This document shows, piece after piece, positions 1 through 19,600 of a stretch of 64,000 bases of DNA. Every line of letters begins with the position of its first letter. Position 1 is the stretch's first letter. Below the pieces are notes generated by a model. It ran no database searches. It saw only the letters and a list, made by a program, of their open reading frames with translations, and was not told the origin of the DNA. The position numbers were made by a program, and so were the translations under genes. This DNA comes from Aptenodytes patagonicus (Eukaryota > Chordata > Aves > Sphenisciformes > Spheniscidae): positions 25,820,932 through 25,884,931 of the forward strand of contig NC_134950.1 in NCBI RefSeq assembly GCF_965638725.1, in the 5' to 3' direction.

Positions 1-6548
<6,548 letters not shown>

Positions 6549-6707
6549 CTACCGCTCCCGCGGCGCCCCGCGCCCACGCGGTGAGGGAGGAAGGAACGGA
6601 ACGCGGGGGGGAGGCGGAGCTACACCGCCCCCTTCGAGCAAGCGGTGGGAAGGACCCTTTTCTGCCTGCCCCCCCTCTCCTGGCTCCCGAATGGTCTCGC
6701 CCGAGTT

Positions 6708-6729
6708 GGGGGGGGGACGGGGGGGGGGG
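6708..6729 (+). promoter_or_regulatory. Double G-run in promoter (potential G-quadruplex)
   Basis: Nine G, then AC, then eleven G on the plus strand, within the shared promoter and 4 bp before a CACGTG E-box. Each long run could donate two or more G-tracts to a quadruplex. Function is inferred, not shown. Confidence 0.55.
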
Positions 6730-6732
6730 ACG

Positions 6733-6738
6733 CACGTG
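6733..6738. promoter_or_regulatory. E-box CACGTG
   Basis: A palindromic CACGTG inside CGCACGTGAG in the shared promoter. It is the USF/MYC/MAX class core. A 6-bp match alone is weak, but its place in the divergent promoter makes it plausible. Confidence 0.4.
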
Positions 6739-6773
6739 AGCTGGGCCGCGCGCCGGAGCGGCGCGAGGGGCAG

Positions 6774-7289
6774 GTGAGGCGTTGCGGGTCCCGACGGCCG
6801 GCCGGGCTGCGTGGCGGGGGCCGAGGCTGCGTGGCGGGGCGGCCGCGCTCGCCCTCCCGCGGGCCGGGCTCGCTGCCTGCGGAGCGGCACGCCCTCACGC
6901 AGGCTGTACGCAGAGACTGCCGGGCTGGGACGGCCTGCAAGGGGCGGCGAGCGCGGCCTGGCTTCCCCCCGCCCTGTGGCGGGGAGTGAGGTGGCGGCTG
7001 TGCGCGGAGGGCCCCGTCCCTCGGGCAGGGTTTAGGTCCCGGCTGGGCTTCCCCCGTACTCCCGAGGGAACGGCTGTCGTGCAAGGCAGCGGGCGGCGGC
7101 GTTCAGAGCCGGCTCCTCCTCAGTTACGCCTCCGTTTGTCACGCGTTTAAAGCCTCAAAGCAGCTACTTAGTGCTTTGTAGCGAGTAATTTCTGCTTTAA
7201 TGCTCAGGGAATTAACGCTCACGCTCCCAGCCCTGCGGGCGAGGTGAGGCAGCGCCTGTGTTACTTCTCAGCCCTTTTTCTCCCAGCAG
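6774..7289 (+). other. MTERF3: Candidate 5'-UTR intron of MTERF3
   Basis: A strong donor (GGGCAG|GTGAGG, GT at 6774) lies in the CpG island. A pyrimidine tract with tandem acceptors (CCCTTTTTCTCCCAG|CAG|G, AG at 7285-7286 and 7288-7289) sits just before the MTERF3 start. The human gene starts next to the PTDSS1 start site, which also implies an upstream non-coding exon. The intron is inferred; the start of the non-coding exon is unknown. Confidence 0.45.
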
Positions 7290-7290
7290 G

Positions 7291-7302
7291 ATGCTGTGCT
7301 GA
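7291..7302 (+). other. Four-codon uORF upstream of MTERF3
   Basis: ATG-CTG-TGC-TGA, ending 8 nt before the MTERF3 start at 7311. It is downstream of both candidate acceptors, so it should be in any mature mRNA spliced there. It has A at -3 whether spliced or unspliced. It may lower MTERF3 translation, since 8 nt is very short for reinitiation. Confidence 0.5.
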
Positions 7303-7310
7303 GGTGGAAG

Positions 7311-7641
7311 ATGGCTTTGTGGGCTCGGCAGGTCTCCCGCTGGCGTTGCCTGCTGCAAACGGCCCGTGCTGCTGAATTTCCTCGGAGGCTGAGGATCTGC
7401 AGCAGCACCGCACAGGCATGTCGCGGGTTCGCCCCTCTGGGTCTGCTGCCCTCTAGAAATGACGTTCTTCCGTGGAGATTGCAGGCATGCAGGCATATAT
7501 CTGTAGGAAGCTGTTCTCCACCTGATAGTGCCAAGGATGGATCCTTTTCTTCTCCCGAAAGTAACTTGCCTTCACCAGTAAAACAGGAACAAGCAAAAGC
7601 AGAAACATTACCTGACCTAAATGCAAAAATACTCTATGAAG
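7311..7641 (+). CDS. MTERF3: MTERF3 coding exon 1
   Basis: It encodes residues 1-110 plus one base: the presumed mitochondrial presequence and a Ser/Pro/Glu-rich linker ending DLNAKILYE. The donor is TATGAAG|GTAAGA. The poorly conserved N terminus is normal for this family. A presequence cleavage site cannot be placed from sequence alone. Confidence 0.93.
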
Positions 7642-10600
7642 GTAAGAGGCCTTAGGGATACCATTTCTCCTGAAATCACGCTTTCAGTATTACCCTTGGT
7701 TCTCCTTTTTTGGTCTGTTTATCTAAAATACTTATCTGAAATTCCTGACTCACTTGTTTTTAGCCCCATAGTTAACGCAGAACTCCTGTGGTCATTCTAG
7801 CATATAAAGAATACCTTTAAGCCGAGATAAAGATATGATTTGGGTAGAAATGTCAGAGTGGAGTTGCTGTTTGAAGAACTTTGCTTTTCGTAACTCTACC
7901 TGCAGCAGCTGAGCATTTGCCTTTCCTTCATAGTTATACTGGAACAAAATAGAGGGGTTTGTTTGTTGTTTTGGGGGTGGGTTTGTTTTTTTGAGCAGGA
8001 GTCGGGGAAGCCACCCCTGAAGCAGCTCGCACAAAGCAGCCGTCTGAATGATCAGGGATGAACAACAGGAGGCAGCAGAGTGTGAAGCCTGCTTAAGCAC
8101 TGCCCTGATGAGAAATGCTCGTCAAACTGTCTCCTGAGGAAAGGAGATAGATACAAGGTCGCCTTGGTGTTGTTGCCCTGAGGAAATTGCCTCACTTTTC
8201 TCTACTTTTCTATATAAGTGAGGATAAAAAAAATACCACGCTCTGAAAATAATTCTAGTATGCTGAGGAAACTTGCTCTGGATTACTAAGCAGTCTTGTA
8301 TGTTCAGATTCTGCTTTGAGCCCAGCCAACTTGGATCCTACAGAGCTTATTTTTGGGGTGGCTCAGAGCTGCAACTGAGATCTGTGTGTTTGTGCAGCTG
8401 GTTCTGGAAACAGTGCTGCACCAGAACTGACAGGTCAGCCAGCTCGTATGTGTCTGCACCTGCAGTGCGGTTTATTTATGTGCCAGATTTTTATCTGCCA
8501 GCAGACTTACTGTTGTATATGTGTGTGTGGAGCATTTTGCCCAGTTGGCAGTGTATATAATGGAATAAACATAATTGCTAACTTTTTTTTTTTTTTGGTA
8601 ACTTGAGGTATGTTTCCTGATAGGACATTTAAAGAACTTAAAGTGGCAAAAAAAGGGCATCTATGCTTCCAGAATGGGCCTTGGTGTGTATTGGTTCAGT
8701 CCTCAACAAGTTGAAAGGAAATGCTTGATATCCGTATGGATTCCTAGAGAGTTCTTACTACTGTTTAAGGTGTAAATGTTGCTAAGAATGTTTTACTGTG
8801 CTTTTGTTTCTGAGGCTTTTAGAAGAAGAAGTGGCGAGACCTTCAGCAGCTATTAAGCTAGTCTGTGCAACTCTTCCTAGAACAATAGGATCTTCCTACT
8901 TATTTTGGAACCTGTCCTGGTAGTTCTGGTGTGGCTTTGTTTGTTTGACATGGAAGAGTGTTACCCTAGTCTCTAGGAGGTCCTTGTGCGAAGGTACAGG
9001 ACACAGAAAATCCCCATCCTGCAGAGTTTATAACTAGGGCTGTTGATCAGTAGTCAGTTTGATAACTGAGGTGGATGCTAGCAGTCAGCCTGCAAAACGG
9101 TAATCTTGATCTAGCTGCTGTGAGCTCCTATCAATGGAAAAACAGATCAGTTTAGAGAAATATTTTTTAAAAAGACACTGAGCATTGTGACTTGGAACAC
9201 GTAAGGGGAAACAAGCATAATGATGTTCACTTGGAAACCTTAATGAGTAGGAAATGGAGCTTGACTTCTTTAGCTGTTAGAGGTGGTGGCAGTCAGCAGC
9301 CATTCTGTAATGGATAAGACATGATAGCTTGGTTGAAGTTGACTGTGGAATACCTTGAAAGTTAAAACAACTGCAGTTCAGGCATCAGATTCAGAAGAGG
9401 CACAAAGTAGTGGGCTTGTCAGGTTATGAAAAATAATCTTTACAGTAGCTTTTGATCTGAATATGATCGGGCAAGAATGCATTTGTAAAGACACGAAAGA
9501 AAATTCTTTCTCAAGAAGATGATGTGATCTGTTGCCTGCAGCGATCAAGGCAGCAGACTGAAGGCAGGCTTGCTGGGTACTATGCTCAGATCTGGCCACA
9601 TGAGCAAGAGTTGATGGGTAGTGACAAGGAGATGGAACAGAGACAAAAACTGGGAGTAGAGTCTATGTTTTCATATGTTTTCAAATAATAGTAGATTGGC
9701 TGTTCATCTCATGCACAGTGTTCTTGCATTTTGAAATGGATTTTAACAGATCTGTATTGCATTTGGTGGGAGCAGCTTTGTCTTTCACAAAATGCATTTG
9801 GGTCTTCTATATTTGTTTCTTAGACTGGGATGACATCCCGTCTTCGTCTGCTTTGGAGGAGATTTCTGAGGAAGAAGCCGTACAGATCATTGCAGAACCG
9901 CTTCTTCCCCTTCGGTCTTCCACGCTCCGAGATTATGTCGATCACTCGGAAACCCTGGCGAAACTTGTCAACCTAGGTATGTGTGATTTTGTTTATGTGG
10001 TTTGCCTATGTCTGGAGCTTTGGAGATTCTATAATTTGTGTTTTGATCTTACTGGTTGCCTTGTAAACTTGAAAATAGGAACAGTGACCAATGGCTAAGG
10101 GCACCTGAACGTTATCCAGGGTAAACAGAAAAAGAAAGGGGACTGCATGACTCACTAGCAATACTATATTAGTTGAAGGCAAGGCTGGCTAGCTTTAGTC
10201 CCTTAGTGCTGTGGATGCTAGAAGGAGGCATCTCCCACAGCTTCCAGAGGTGAGGAGCACTTTGTGTGACTTGATTGGTCTCTCTTCTTTTGGGCTGGTT
10301 AAGGATGCTTTAATTTGCTGCAAAAGAAATTGCAGCTCTCCGTCCTTGGAAGGAAGGCAGGAAGGAGAGCGGTTGCTGTGCAGAACCTTAGAAGTGGGGC
10401 ACAGTAAACTGGAGAGGCAAGGAGGAAGAGATGGAAGAGAACCTTACTTCTCATCAAAAAGCACTTGGACTGTGCAAGGATAGCTGAGTTCAAGGTTGCT
10501 GGCCACCTCCTTGTTTCCCAAAAGTGCAAGGAACACTAGAAGGAAGTTGGAGAAATAAATATTTGAGAGGGGGACATCTGGCTCCATGCAGTAACAAATT

Positions 10601-13600
10601 GCTATGTGTGAGCCAGTATCCAAAGACACTTCACTGCAAAATCATCCCCTTCCCTTGTATAATGGAGTTGGGAATTCCTTGCACACATACTTCTGTGCAA
10701 CAAGAGTAAGTCTCTATGTGTGGCACGTGCTAGTGCACTTGATTCCTCACATGCAGGATTCACTGCAAATGTCTTCCTTCAAAAAATAAACTTAGCAAAA
10801 GCATCTAAAATGACTGCTTGTTTTATCTGGAATCTTTCCACAATACACAAGGTGGTGTGACCTTGCTGTGTTGAGCAGTTGAAGCATGCTAAATCATGCT
10901 AAAAAAAAGGAGTAGTCCTATGAATTTCAGCATGCCTTCCTGAAACATTTATAGGAAGTAGGGTCTGTGTTTAATTAAAACAATATCTAATTTTGTTTGT
11001 TGTAGGAGTTGACTTATCCCAAGTGGAGAAACGTCAAAAAGCAGGTCAGCTCTTACTGACCTTGGACTTTGAAAAAGATATAAGAAAAATACTTCTGTTT
11101 CTTAAGGATGTGGGTGTAGAAGACAATCAGCTGGGACCATTCCTGACCAAAAATCCATACATCCTTGCTGAAGATGTGGAAGCTTTAGAAACCAGGTAAG
11201 CCTTTCAAATAGCAGCAGGGTGTTAAGACCCTTGGCTTGAAGATCTGTTTTCCCAGTTGGCTTAACCTTGTCTGAACCTGTGTTGGTGCTGCTTCCTTTC
11301 TCACTCGATCCCTGGCTCCATGTTCCTGTGCCTTCCCCATCAGTCAGCGTTAACATGTGGTGGTATCAGAAGTCGAGTCAACACCCTGATCCACCTGAAA
11401 ACTGTCCATTAACAAATTCTACTGCTCATCCCTGTCTCTCTGCCACAGAGGAAGAAGCTTACCATCCTAGGCCACTTGCTTTACCTGTGTCAGCTTGGAT
11501 TCCAAAATGTTGGTCCCTGAGGTTTTACCTAAATTTGTAGAATATTAACCTCTTCAGACATGCTTTGAAACTGCTCTTCTAGATGATATGTCTACCCATA
11601 CCTTGTGAATTCTGCAGTAAAAGAAGCAGACCAGATCTTTTCTGTGTTTACTTCTAATAGCAGCAGAAGGTTTTGGTGACTTTTTTTTTTCCTGTTGTCC
11701 AGCACAAACTGAGCACAAGACTACAATGAACTAATTTTTGCATGTGTTCACACTTGTATGGCCCTAGACTGTTCCTCAGTGTCACCCAGCTTGTCTGTGC
11801 ATAAGGGTAAATACCAGGCTCATTAGAAGATGTCATATCTTAGACAAAAGCTTATTTAGTTAGCTGCCCTGTGGAGTTTGTTTTGTTTTTTTAAGCTTAT
11901 TTATGTGTGTACCAAAAATACCAAAGATGGAATTCTTTTTTTTTTTTTTTAAGAAAAGTCATTGTGTTCATGGGTCTTTCTTCTGAGACTGTAGGGGAAA
12001 CAAGCTGTTTTCTCCATTTACTGTCAAACTTTTGTTTTCTGTATCACCCTCTCCTACTCCTCTCTGCTCTTTTTAATGTCTTAAATGTAGATGCTGTGTA
12101 CTGCAGACTGTACTTCATGCAGTCTAGCTTATTAGAGAACACTAACTTCAGAAAATGCTGCATTCTGAATATAAAGGCTACGTGAATGAAAGTAAGCACT
12201 GAAGAAATAAGATAACTATATACACATATTCCTCTTTCTCCACCAGCATGACTTGGAAAGTGATGGGATTTGTGTCAGAAGTTGACTGAAGTCTGCTGAT
12301 TTCAGCAATTCAAGTGTTGTCTGAATCAAATTGTGTAATTGTGGGACAGTCCCCAACAGTGGGACTTCCTCTTTAATGGCAGTTATTTCATTAACAAATC
12401 TTTGTCTGGTCAGCTCTAGAGATATAATGGGAAAATACTGCAATGTAAAGTAGCTTTAAAAACCTTTAGCTGAGTCAAAGGGAAAGGTGGTCAAAACAAG
12501 AATACTGAGGAGCTGTGGCAGATCTACCTGGCGTGGTCTAAGACATCACTGACAGCAGCTGTCCATTCTCCCTGCGTTGGAAATCAACCATCACGGTACT
12601 GTTTTGTCACATGTGTGTGCATTGTGGCCGCATGAGTGCAGATTTTGACTGTTCCTTCAGTGGGCTTAAGCTAGGATGCTGGACTTCATCCTGCAGAGAC
12701 TGAGATACCTGTGCTGATGCTGGTCATGTTGAGGTCTTATGGTTGTAACTGTTCGTATCTATTCACAGAAGCCTGTCCTTAATGTTTTTGCATTGTTAAC
12801 TTTGGAGGACTAGTTCCAGAGCTTTAAAGATAAGGTTTGTATTTGTGGCAGAAAGCCTTTCACTTCTAAAGAAAAATCTTCCTGAAGTTAAATAACTGGA
12901 ATTAAAATATTCAAGATCTTTGAAATAATGCATTGTAATAATATAAATAATCTATTAAAAAAAAAAAAGTTATTCTTAATTCTTCATTTATCTGAAATAA
13001 CTGAATGTAGGTTTTAGGCCCTTATTTTCATGAATCCACAGTCACTTTCTGCAAAGGTGCTTTGCCCTAGGGATGGTGTGGTGGCTTGTAACTGCGTTCC
13101 ACTCTTCTTCCTTGTTGGTTTATGGATACAAACAGCTTCTCTGTATTTCTTTGCTTTAGTACTTCCTTCCAGATTTTTGCAGGTGGGATACCATTAAGGC
13201 GTGAGAGACTTAAGGTACCAGCACCAGACTACGGGGTTGTACTTTTTTCCTTTTTTATTTTTTTCTTTTTTTTTTTTAAACTTATCTGTGTCTTACAGTC
13301 ATAGAGATCCTAGCTTTCTTTACTCAGCTGTATTTGTTTGGTGCGTACCTATAAGAAGTTTGATTCTGAAATGGAATTACTTTAGTCTTCTGATTCATAC
13401 TTCCATTAGGTGTGTTGATTATAGAAAAAAATTCAGGAAAATGGACTTTTATTTTCAAAATTACTCCAGACAGGCTTGCATTAATTCAGCAGTTCTTTTA
13501 CAGAACAACTTGTGTGTTTGTGTGCACTTTGTAATGAACTCAAAACGTCTTGGACTTTAAAAATTCCAGAAAAGAAAGTCTTTCTGCTTGGCTTTTGCAC

Positions 13601-16600
13601 GTAGTAGCTGTCCAAGACAGAAATCTGAAAATATGGCTTTTTGGAAGCAGGCCCATTAGTAGACTCATGTCTAACATATACCTGACTTTTCTTCTTTCTC
13701 CTCTGTTCTTCCATCCTCCTGTTCAGTAAGTGGCCTTACAAAAACAATATCCAAAAAGAACCTGTGTCATTTTTCAGCAGTAGTTTTGAGTCTAGATGTC
13801 AGAGTTGCTTATACTCTTCTGAAGAGAGTATTTTTCGCTATGATGAACATTCTAACTCTCCTGTGAAGTCAGATTTGCTTTTCAGTGACTGCCCTGTGGC
13901 ACTGCCTGATTAGTAAAGTAAGGGCTGAATGGGGAAATCCAATTTCTTCTTCATTTTCTGCAGCTTGATTTTTTTCAGTAAGTTTATCTCTGGCAGTGGT
14001 GAATGCTTTCCTGCAAGCTTTAAAGTAAGTGTGCTGCGGAGGGTGTGTGGCAGGCTGTGAAGTGAATGTGTCTCAGATAGCTGTCTTTTGAAAGCTCAGT
14101 ATCACCTTTGCATAAACACTTCGGTGCAGATGGACATGGTATTGGTTACATCACTCTGGAATGTTTTATTGCTATGGATTCCACGTTGCCAGGAAACAAA
14201 ACACAAATTTCAATAGATTTGGCATTTGACTTCAGATAAACACTGTAAAAGTCAAAACATTCCATAATTCATAACAATTCTGACAGTTGCAAATCAGTGT
14301 CTGTACTGCAGCTGCACCAGATGCTTTGTTTTACAGTATTGTTAATGATGACTTAAAACTGTTAACATGCTACATAGAACTGCTGACCCCTGTAGTAGAA
14401 CGAGGGCTAACCTTGGTGCCAACACTCACAAATTTATCTCAAACTTTGGTCAGGTTGGATGTGCTTCTTTAATATACCAGTTTCTGATTAAACCAGAGTC
14501 AGGTTATTACAATATTGCCATCGCTCTTTTAAGTTTCTTCCCTTTCCAGGATGCAAAGAAATGCTTCAGGTGTGAATCTTAATGACTTGTTAACAGAAAA
14601 CAAATGGAGGGGAGTCAGGACAACCAAAAGGTTTTATCTTTAATCTGCTTATTTAGGTATGTTTCTAGGATGCTTAGCAGTTGTGGCCTTGAAAAGTTGA
14701 ATGGAAGAAGTATAGTGTAGCCAAGCTGCAGCATTCAAAACATAATGGGATAATTTTTGAAGGGTCAATTGTTTATTGTTATGTTCTGCATTTCTCCCTC
14801 TCTTAACCTCTCCTTGTCTCTGAGGCTCCTGCAGCCAGTTCCATCAGCATTGTCTGGAGCCTAGGCTGCTACCTTCTGTGTTGGGGTGCCTGCTCAGTTA
14901 GGAATTGGTCCTCTAGAGCTTGTTCTTAGATCTTCTGTCTAGAGGTTTTTGGCTTGTGATTACTTCATTTTTTAGGGTTTGTGGAAAGACAGGGAGGTTG
15001 TAGTGACTGGAAGGTATTTTTATTTTTTTTCTCTCCACAAGACATGATTTAACACATAGCCCATCTTTTGCTGAATATCTGCTTCTGCAGAATATTCTAC
15101 AATCTATTTAGTATCTTAATTACTGCCAGATAAATTCAGTTCTTCTATGCTCCAAGTTCATCTGACAGCAAATACTTCTGTATATGCTTATCTATAACCA
15201 AAGGGAACCTCTTCAAATTGTAGTTCAGTTTTTTTGTAAATGGTGGTACATGGGTTAATCATGTCTGGTTTTATTTTGTGTGCTGTATTTCCCCCCCTGT
15301 TCCTTTTTCTGGGAGCTGTGGTAATAATCTACTGCAAGTAGTACTTGAAATAGGATTTCACTTTCACTGAACTCAACAAAGTTTGGAAAAAGTTTTGAGT
15401 TGGAAAGAGAGCAAGCAAGCTCTGTTAAACATAAAAACTTTAGTCAGCTCCTTCTCCTTTCTGACAACCAGGTGTTTTGTAGCTAAATCCTTGGACCAGT
15501 GACTGAAAGTAGGGACCTGTTGTAACAAAAGTAACTTCAGCTGATTTAGAAATGTCTTTTTGGACAATGTCTTCACAGATAGCATTGTTGTATGATATTT
15601 CTACTCCAGTGCTATTGGCAAAACAGGGATGTATGAGGTATAGTACTCTGTTCTTTCAGCAGTAGAAATGGAATTCATTAAAATAGCAAAAGGCTGTATA
15701 TATCTTCTTGTCCATAACCTATGATGATCTATTAATGTGTTTGCAATCTAGGAGACAGGCTGGTAGTTAAACGTAGGTTAACATAGTTATCTGCTTAAGT
15801 ACAGCTGGAAGGAATTAAAATCTGTCTTCAGTATTGACATTCTGCTCTGAGGTTTATTTTACTTCTAATTAATTGGAAGGGATGGTATTTTGCTTTTATG
15901 ATAACTGCAGATTTCCCCCTAATTATTTTTGGCAGGGTTGCATGTTAATGCTAGAACATCTGTCCGTTTATAAGATATCACTGAGGAATTTAAGCAAGTA
16001 CTGAATAAATGGAGGCAATAAAATTTTCATCACTGGATTTTATTTTGTTTTTTTTCTCCTTCTAGAGTGGCTTACCTAAAATCAAAAAAATTTGGTAAGG
16101 CAGAAATTGCTCAGATGGTCTCAAGAGCTCCATATTTGCTGTTGTTTTCAGTGGAAAGACTGGATAACAGACTGGGTTTCTTCAAAAATGAACTTGGCTT
16201 CAGTGTAAAAAAGGTAAAGACTTTACGCTGAAGTCTTTAGGTACTTTGTCAGCGACAACTGTAAGGCCTTGGAACATGAATACTTCATGTGTTTGGAGGT
16301 TATGCACAAACATTAGTGACATTACCGACGGTAACACAGAGGGTTACAGGAGGATAATATGATTTTAACTGTCTATAGAAGTAATACGGACATCTAACGT
16401 TCAAAGGTCCTGAAGTACAGTTCTTGAAGATGATCTGCTGCAGGTTATTGTCAAACAAGCATGTGTATGTCCAGTTTTATTATCTGAGGTGGGTCAGAGG
16501 ACTGAATCCATTGCTGAAACAGCAAGCAGCTTTTTTAACTTAGTTAAAGTTTAACTTAGAAAATTAGTTGGCTCTCTTCATCTCTTCAAGACACTGTAAC

Positions 16601-19600
16601 ATACTTAACTCATCAGTGAAAAATAGTCTAATCTGCAAATACCATATTAAACTAAATGGCAAATCATATGCTCAGCTCACCAAGAGTAACCCCTGGGTTC
16701 GCTCATGAGTGCTTACCCTATTAGGTGCTTAGCAGGTGTTTAGAACCATGCTTTGGGATCTTCAGAGGAGGTAGTAGCTGGACTTTCCTGGAATAAGTGG
16801 GCAGCGTTAGTTGTTTCCTGCAGTAGCTGGGGATTGCAATAAATGTCAAGTTCCAAGTGGAATCTGGTGTTTTTCTATTGGCTTCTGTTAGCTGAACAGT
16901 CATAGCTGTCACAGTGCCTGTTGCTGGCCTTTCCATGCTTGAGGTAAGAGATCTCTCTGGAAAAGGGTTTAGTCACTGCCTTGTACTCAGGGCAGATTAC
17001 AAGTAATCACATGGCTTAGGGCATGTGGAGTAATTTCTTGTATTGCCATAATACTATGGTCTCACCAGATCCTGAGGTAGACAAATTCCACTGCAGTTGG
17101 AAAATCCTTTTATAGCCTCTATCAGGTAGTGTTTTGTTTACTTTTTTTAAAAAGGTGGGAGGAAACAACTTGAGCACTGAGAGAGATTGGGCATTTGAGC
17201 ATGCTTTCTACTTTTGGGGTATGCTTTTACTCCCTCTCCCTGTCTGTTTTACAACAGCTATGTTATTTTTTGTTTTTCAAACAAACGTTTGAGTAACTTT
17301 TTGCATCTTAATGTACTGCTGCTTCATGCAAACTCATCTTTGGGGTAGAGATAAAATGAAATGCAAGTGAAAGTGCATCCCTCTTCCAACTGGGGGAAAA
17401 AAAAGTTTGAGAGACCTCTATCTTTCTTTCACAGATGAATTCACAAGCAAGCTTTCAGTAATAATCTTTCCTTTGTGTGTTTCCCCTAATTGTAGACAAA
17501 GGATCTGGTAATTCGTCTTCCAAGGCTTCTGACTGGCAAATTAGAGCCTGTAAAAGAAAATCTTCAGGTGAGCTTATTAGTAGATATTAAAAGTGTATTG
17601 TGTATCCACATAGTTTAAGAGTTGTCAGAAGATAAAATTCCTGGAGGAGAATCCTGCACAGAAAGAATTTAATGAAATAATTTTAGTAGAGATATAAAAT
17701 AACAGGATTTTGTTAAACAATTTCTTTTCCGCTATAGCTTGCAAGCTCACAGCATATGTGGAGCAGTATCTTATTCCGTCTTCTGCTCTGATGTAGGTTA
17801 GAAACTTCATCTGGGTCCCTTCCTGCCAAAAGCTGCCATCTCATGACACAAATTGTTACCCATTTCTTTACAGCCAGTGAAAAATAGGGCCTTGCTCCCT
17901 CCTTTTTTTTTTTTTTCTCCTTAATTATTATGTTTTTTTGCTAACTTGGATTGTCCATGAGGATTTAGGAGCAAGAAATGTGCAGTTGATTATTTTCCTC
18001 TTGGCAGGTAGCTAGTCTGCCAAAATGTGCATTTGACACCTATTGTCTGATAGCAGATGGTCGTTATTAACAACTGTTGGGTAAATAACTTCAAACCCAC
18101 AGGGACTCCTTTCCCTTTTGAAAATGTAACTATGTATTGGTTTAATTATTGTGCTGTAAAGCCATCTAGGCCAAACAGCATGATGTAGTGTAACAATTTG
18201 AGAAATCCCATTATCCTATAATGCATAACTATGAATTAAAATATATAATTTTCAGACAGACTCACTGCTCTGAAACTATTAAACACTGTTCCCAGTGCAA
18301 TCTGAAATGTGTGTGTGGTAAGGGAGGAGACTGGAAAGTAGCAGACTGTTCCAATTAATAGTGCTTTCTTTTTAATGAACATTGTTTCCACAGGCTAGGG
18401 ATTCAGTATATTATAATGAATGTGTTTTTAAGATCCTCAGTTCTTTGTGACTATCTTGTCTATCTATCAAAAAATGTATAGTGTAGCATACTTATTTTTA
18501 ACACGTTCTAGAGAGAGAGGAAGAATTTTTAGGTCCTCATTATTAGAATCTACTGATACTTCGAAGCCCCAGCCTTTCAGGAGGTTGGATGTCTCAGATT
18601 CAGAATCTGGGTGCAGACCTGTATGTCCCAAGCTGGTGGTGGGCAGGCAGTACTCAAAGTGAAACCATATACCAGCAGTTCAGAAGTGATCTGGTGGTAT
18701 CCCTCGTTCTGAGTGGGCTGTTATTTAGAAACAACTGCTGCAGCTGATACTGGTTGTCAAAAGATACCAATAAAGGAGCTGAAGGATGGCTTATTCCATC
18801 CTCTGAAGGTTTCATCAAGCACAATTAGAGATTCACTGGTAGGGTAAAACTGGAAAGCTTGCATTACCACCGCCTGTTGTGGGAATCATATAGAGTATGT
18901 TGAATATTGCTGGGGCTTACACAGTAAGGATATTGGCATATGTGGTCTAGAGAGTTACCGAATATTAAATATGCTTGCTGTCAAACTGAGTGCAGTCAAA
19001 GCAACTTTGACTTGATCTCACTGTTCATGTCAAGAGAGTAGAAAAGCTCAAGATTCTTGCCACAATTACCTCTACAGTGGGGCCAGCTATACATCTCCAC
19101 TGATTTAACGTCAGGTCTTACTCTTGGTTGTATATCTTAATGCCATAAGTTACCCCTGCCAACTCAGATCCGTGGAAGACACCACTAAAGTGCAAACACA
19201 TCTCTTCATATTTGAATGCTGTCTTAGTTGATTAGTATTTCTTGTGATATGCAAATATTTGTGAAGCAGATAAGGAAGAACCAGGAATCAGTTGAAAGAC
19301 CTGATTATAGTCACGTCTAGAAACAATTCCCTGTAAGGATCTGGAAGTCCTAAGGTAGCTTCAAAACCCAGATTCTAAGCCCTTCCCTTTGTATTTGTCA
19401 GGCAGTTTTGGAAAAGAGCTGCAGTCTTGGCACATCAAACTGGAAAAACAAAAAGCACCACCTTTTTGCCAACTGAAGAAGTACCTGAGTTGTATTTGAA
19501 AGTCTGGTTATGTTGACTGACAAGCACACCCACTTCATGACCGAAAACAAGCTGCTTGTAAATGTCACTGGAGGATAGAAGAAATGGCTGAGTTACCAGA

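Noticed and set aside
7296-7310. Upstream in-frame extension of MTERF3 exon 1
   Set aside because: The only upstream in-frame initiator is GTG. The ATG at 7311 has strong context and gives the family's normal length.
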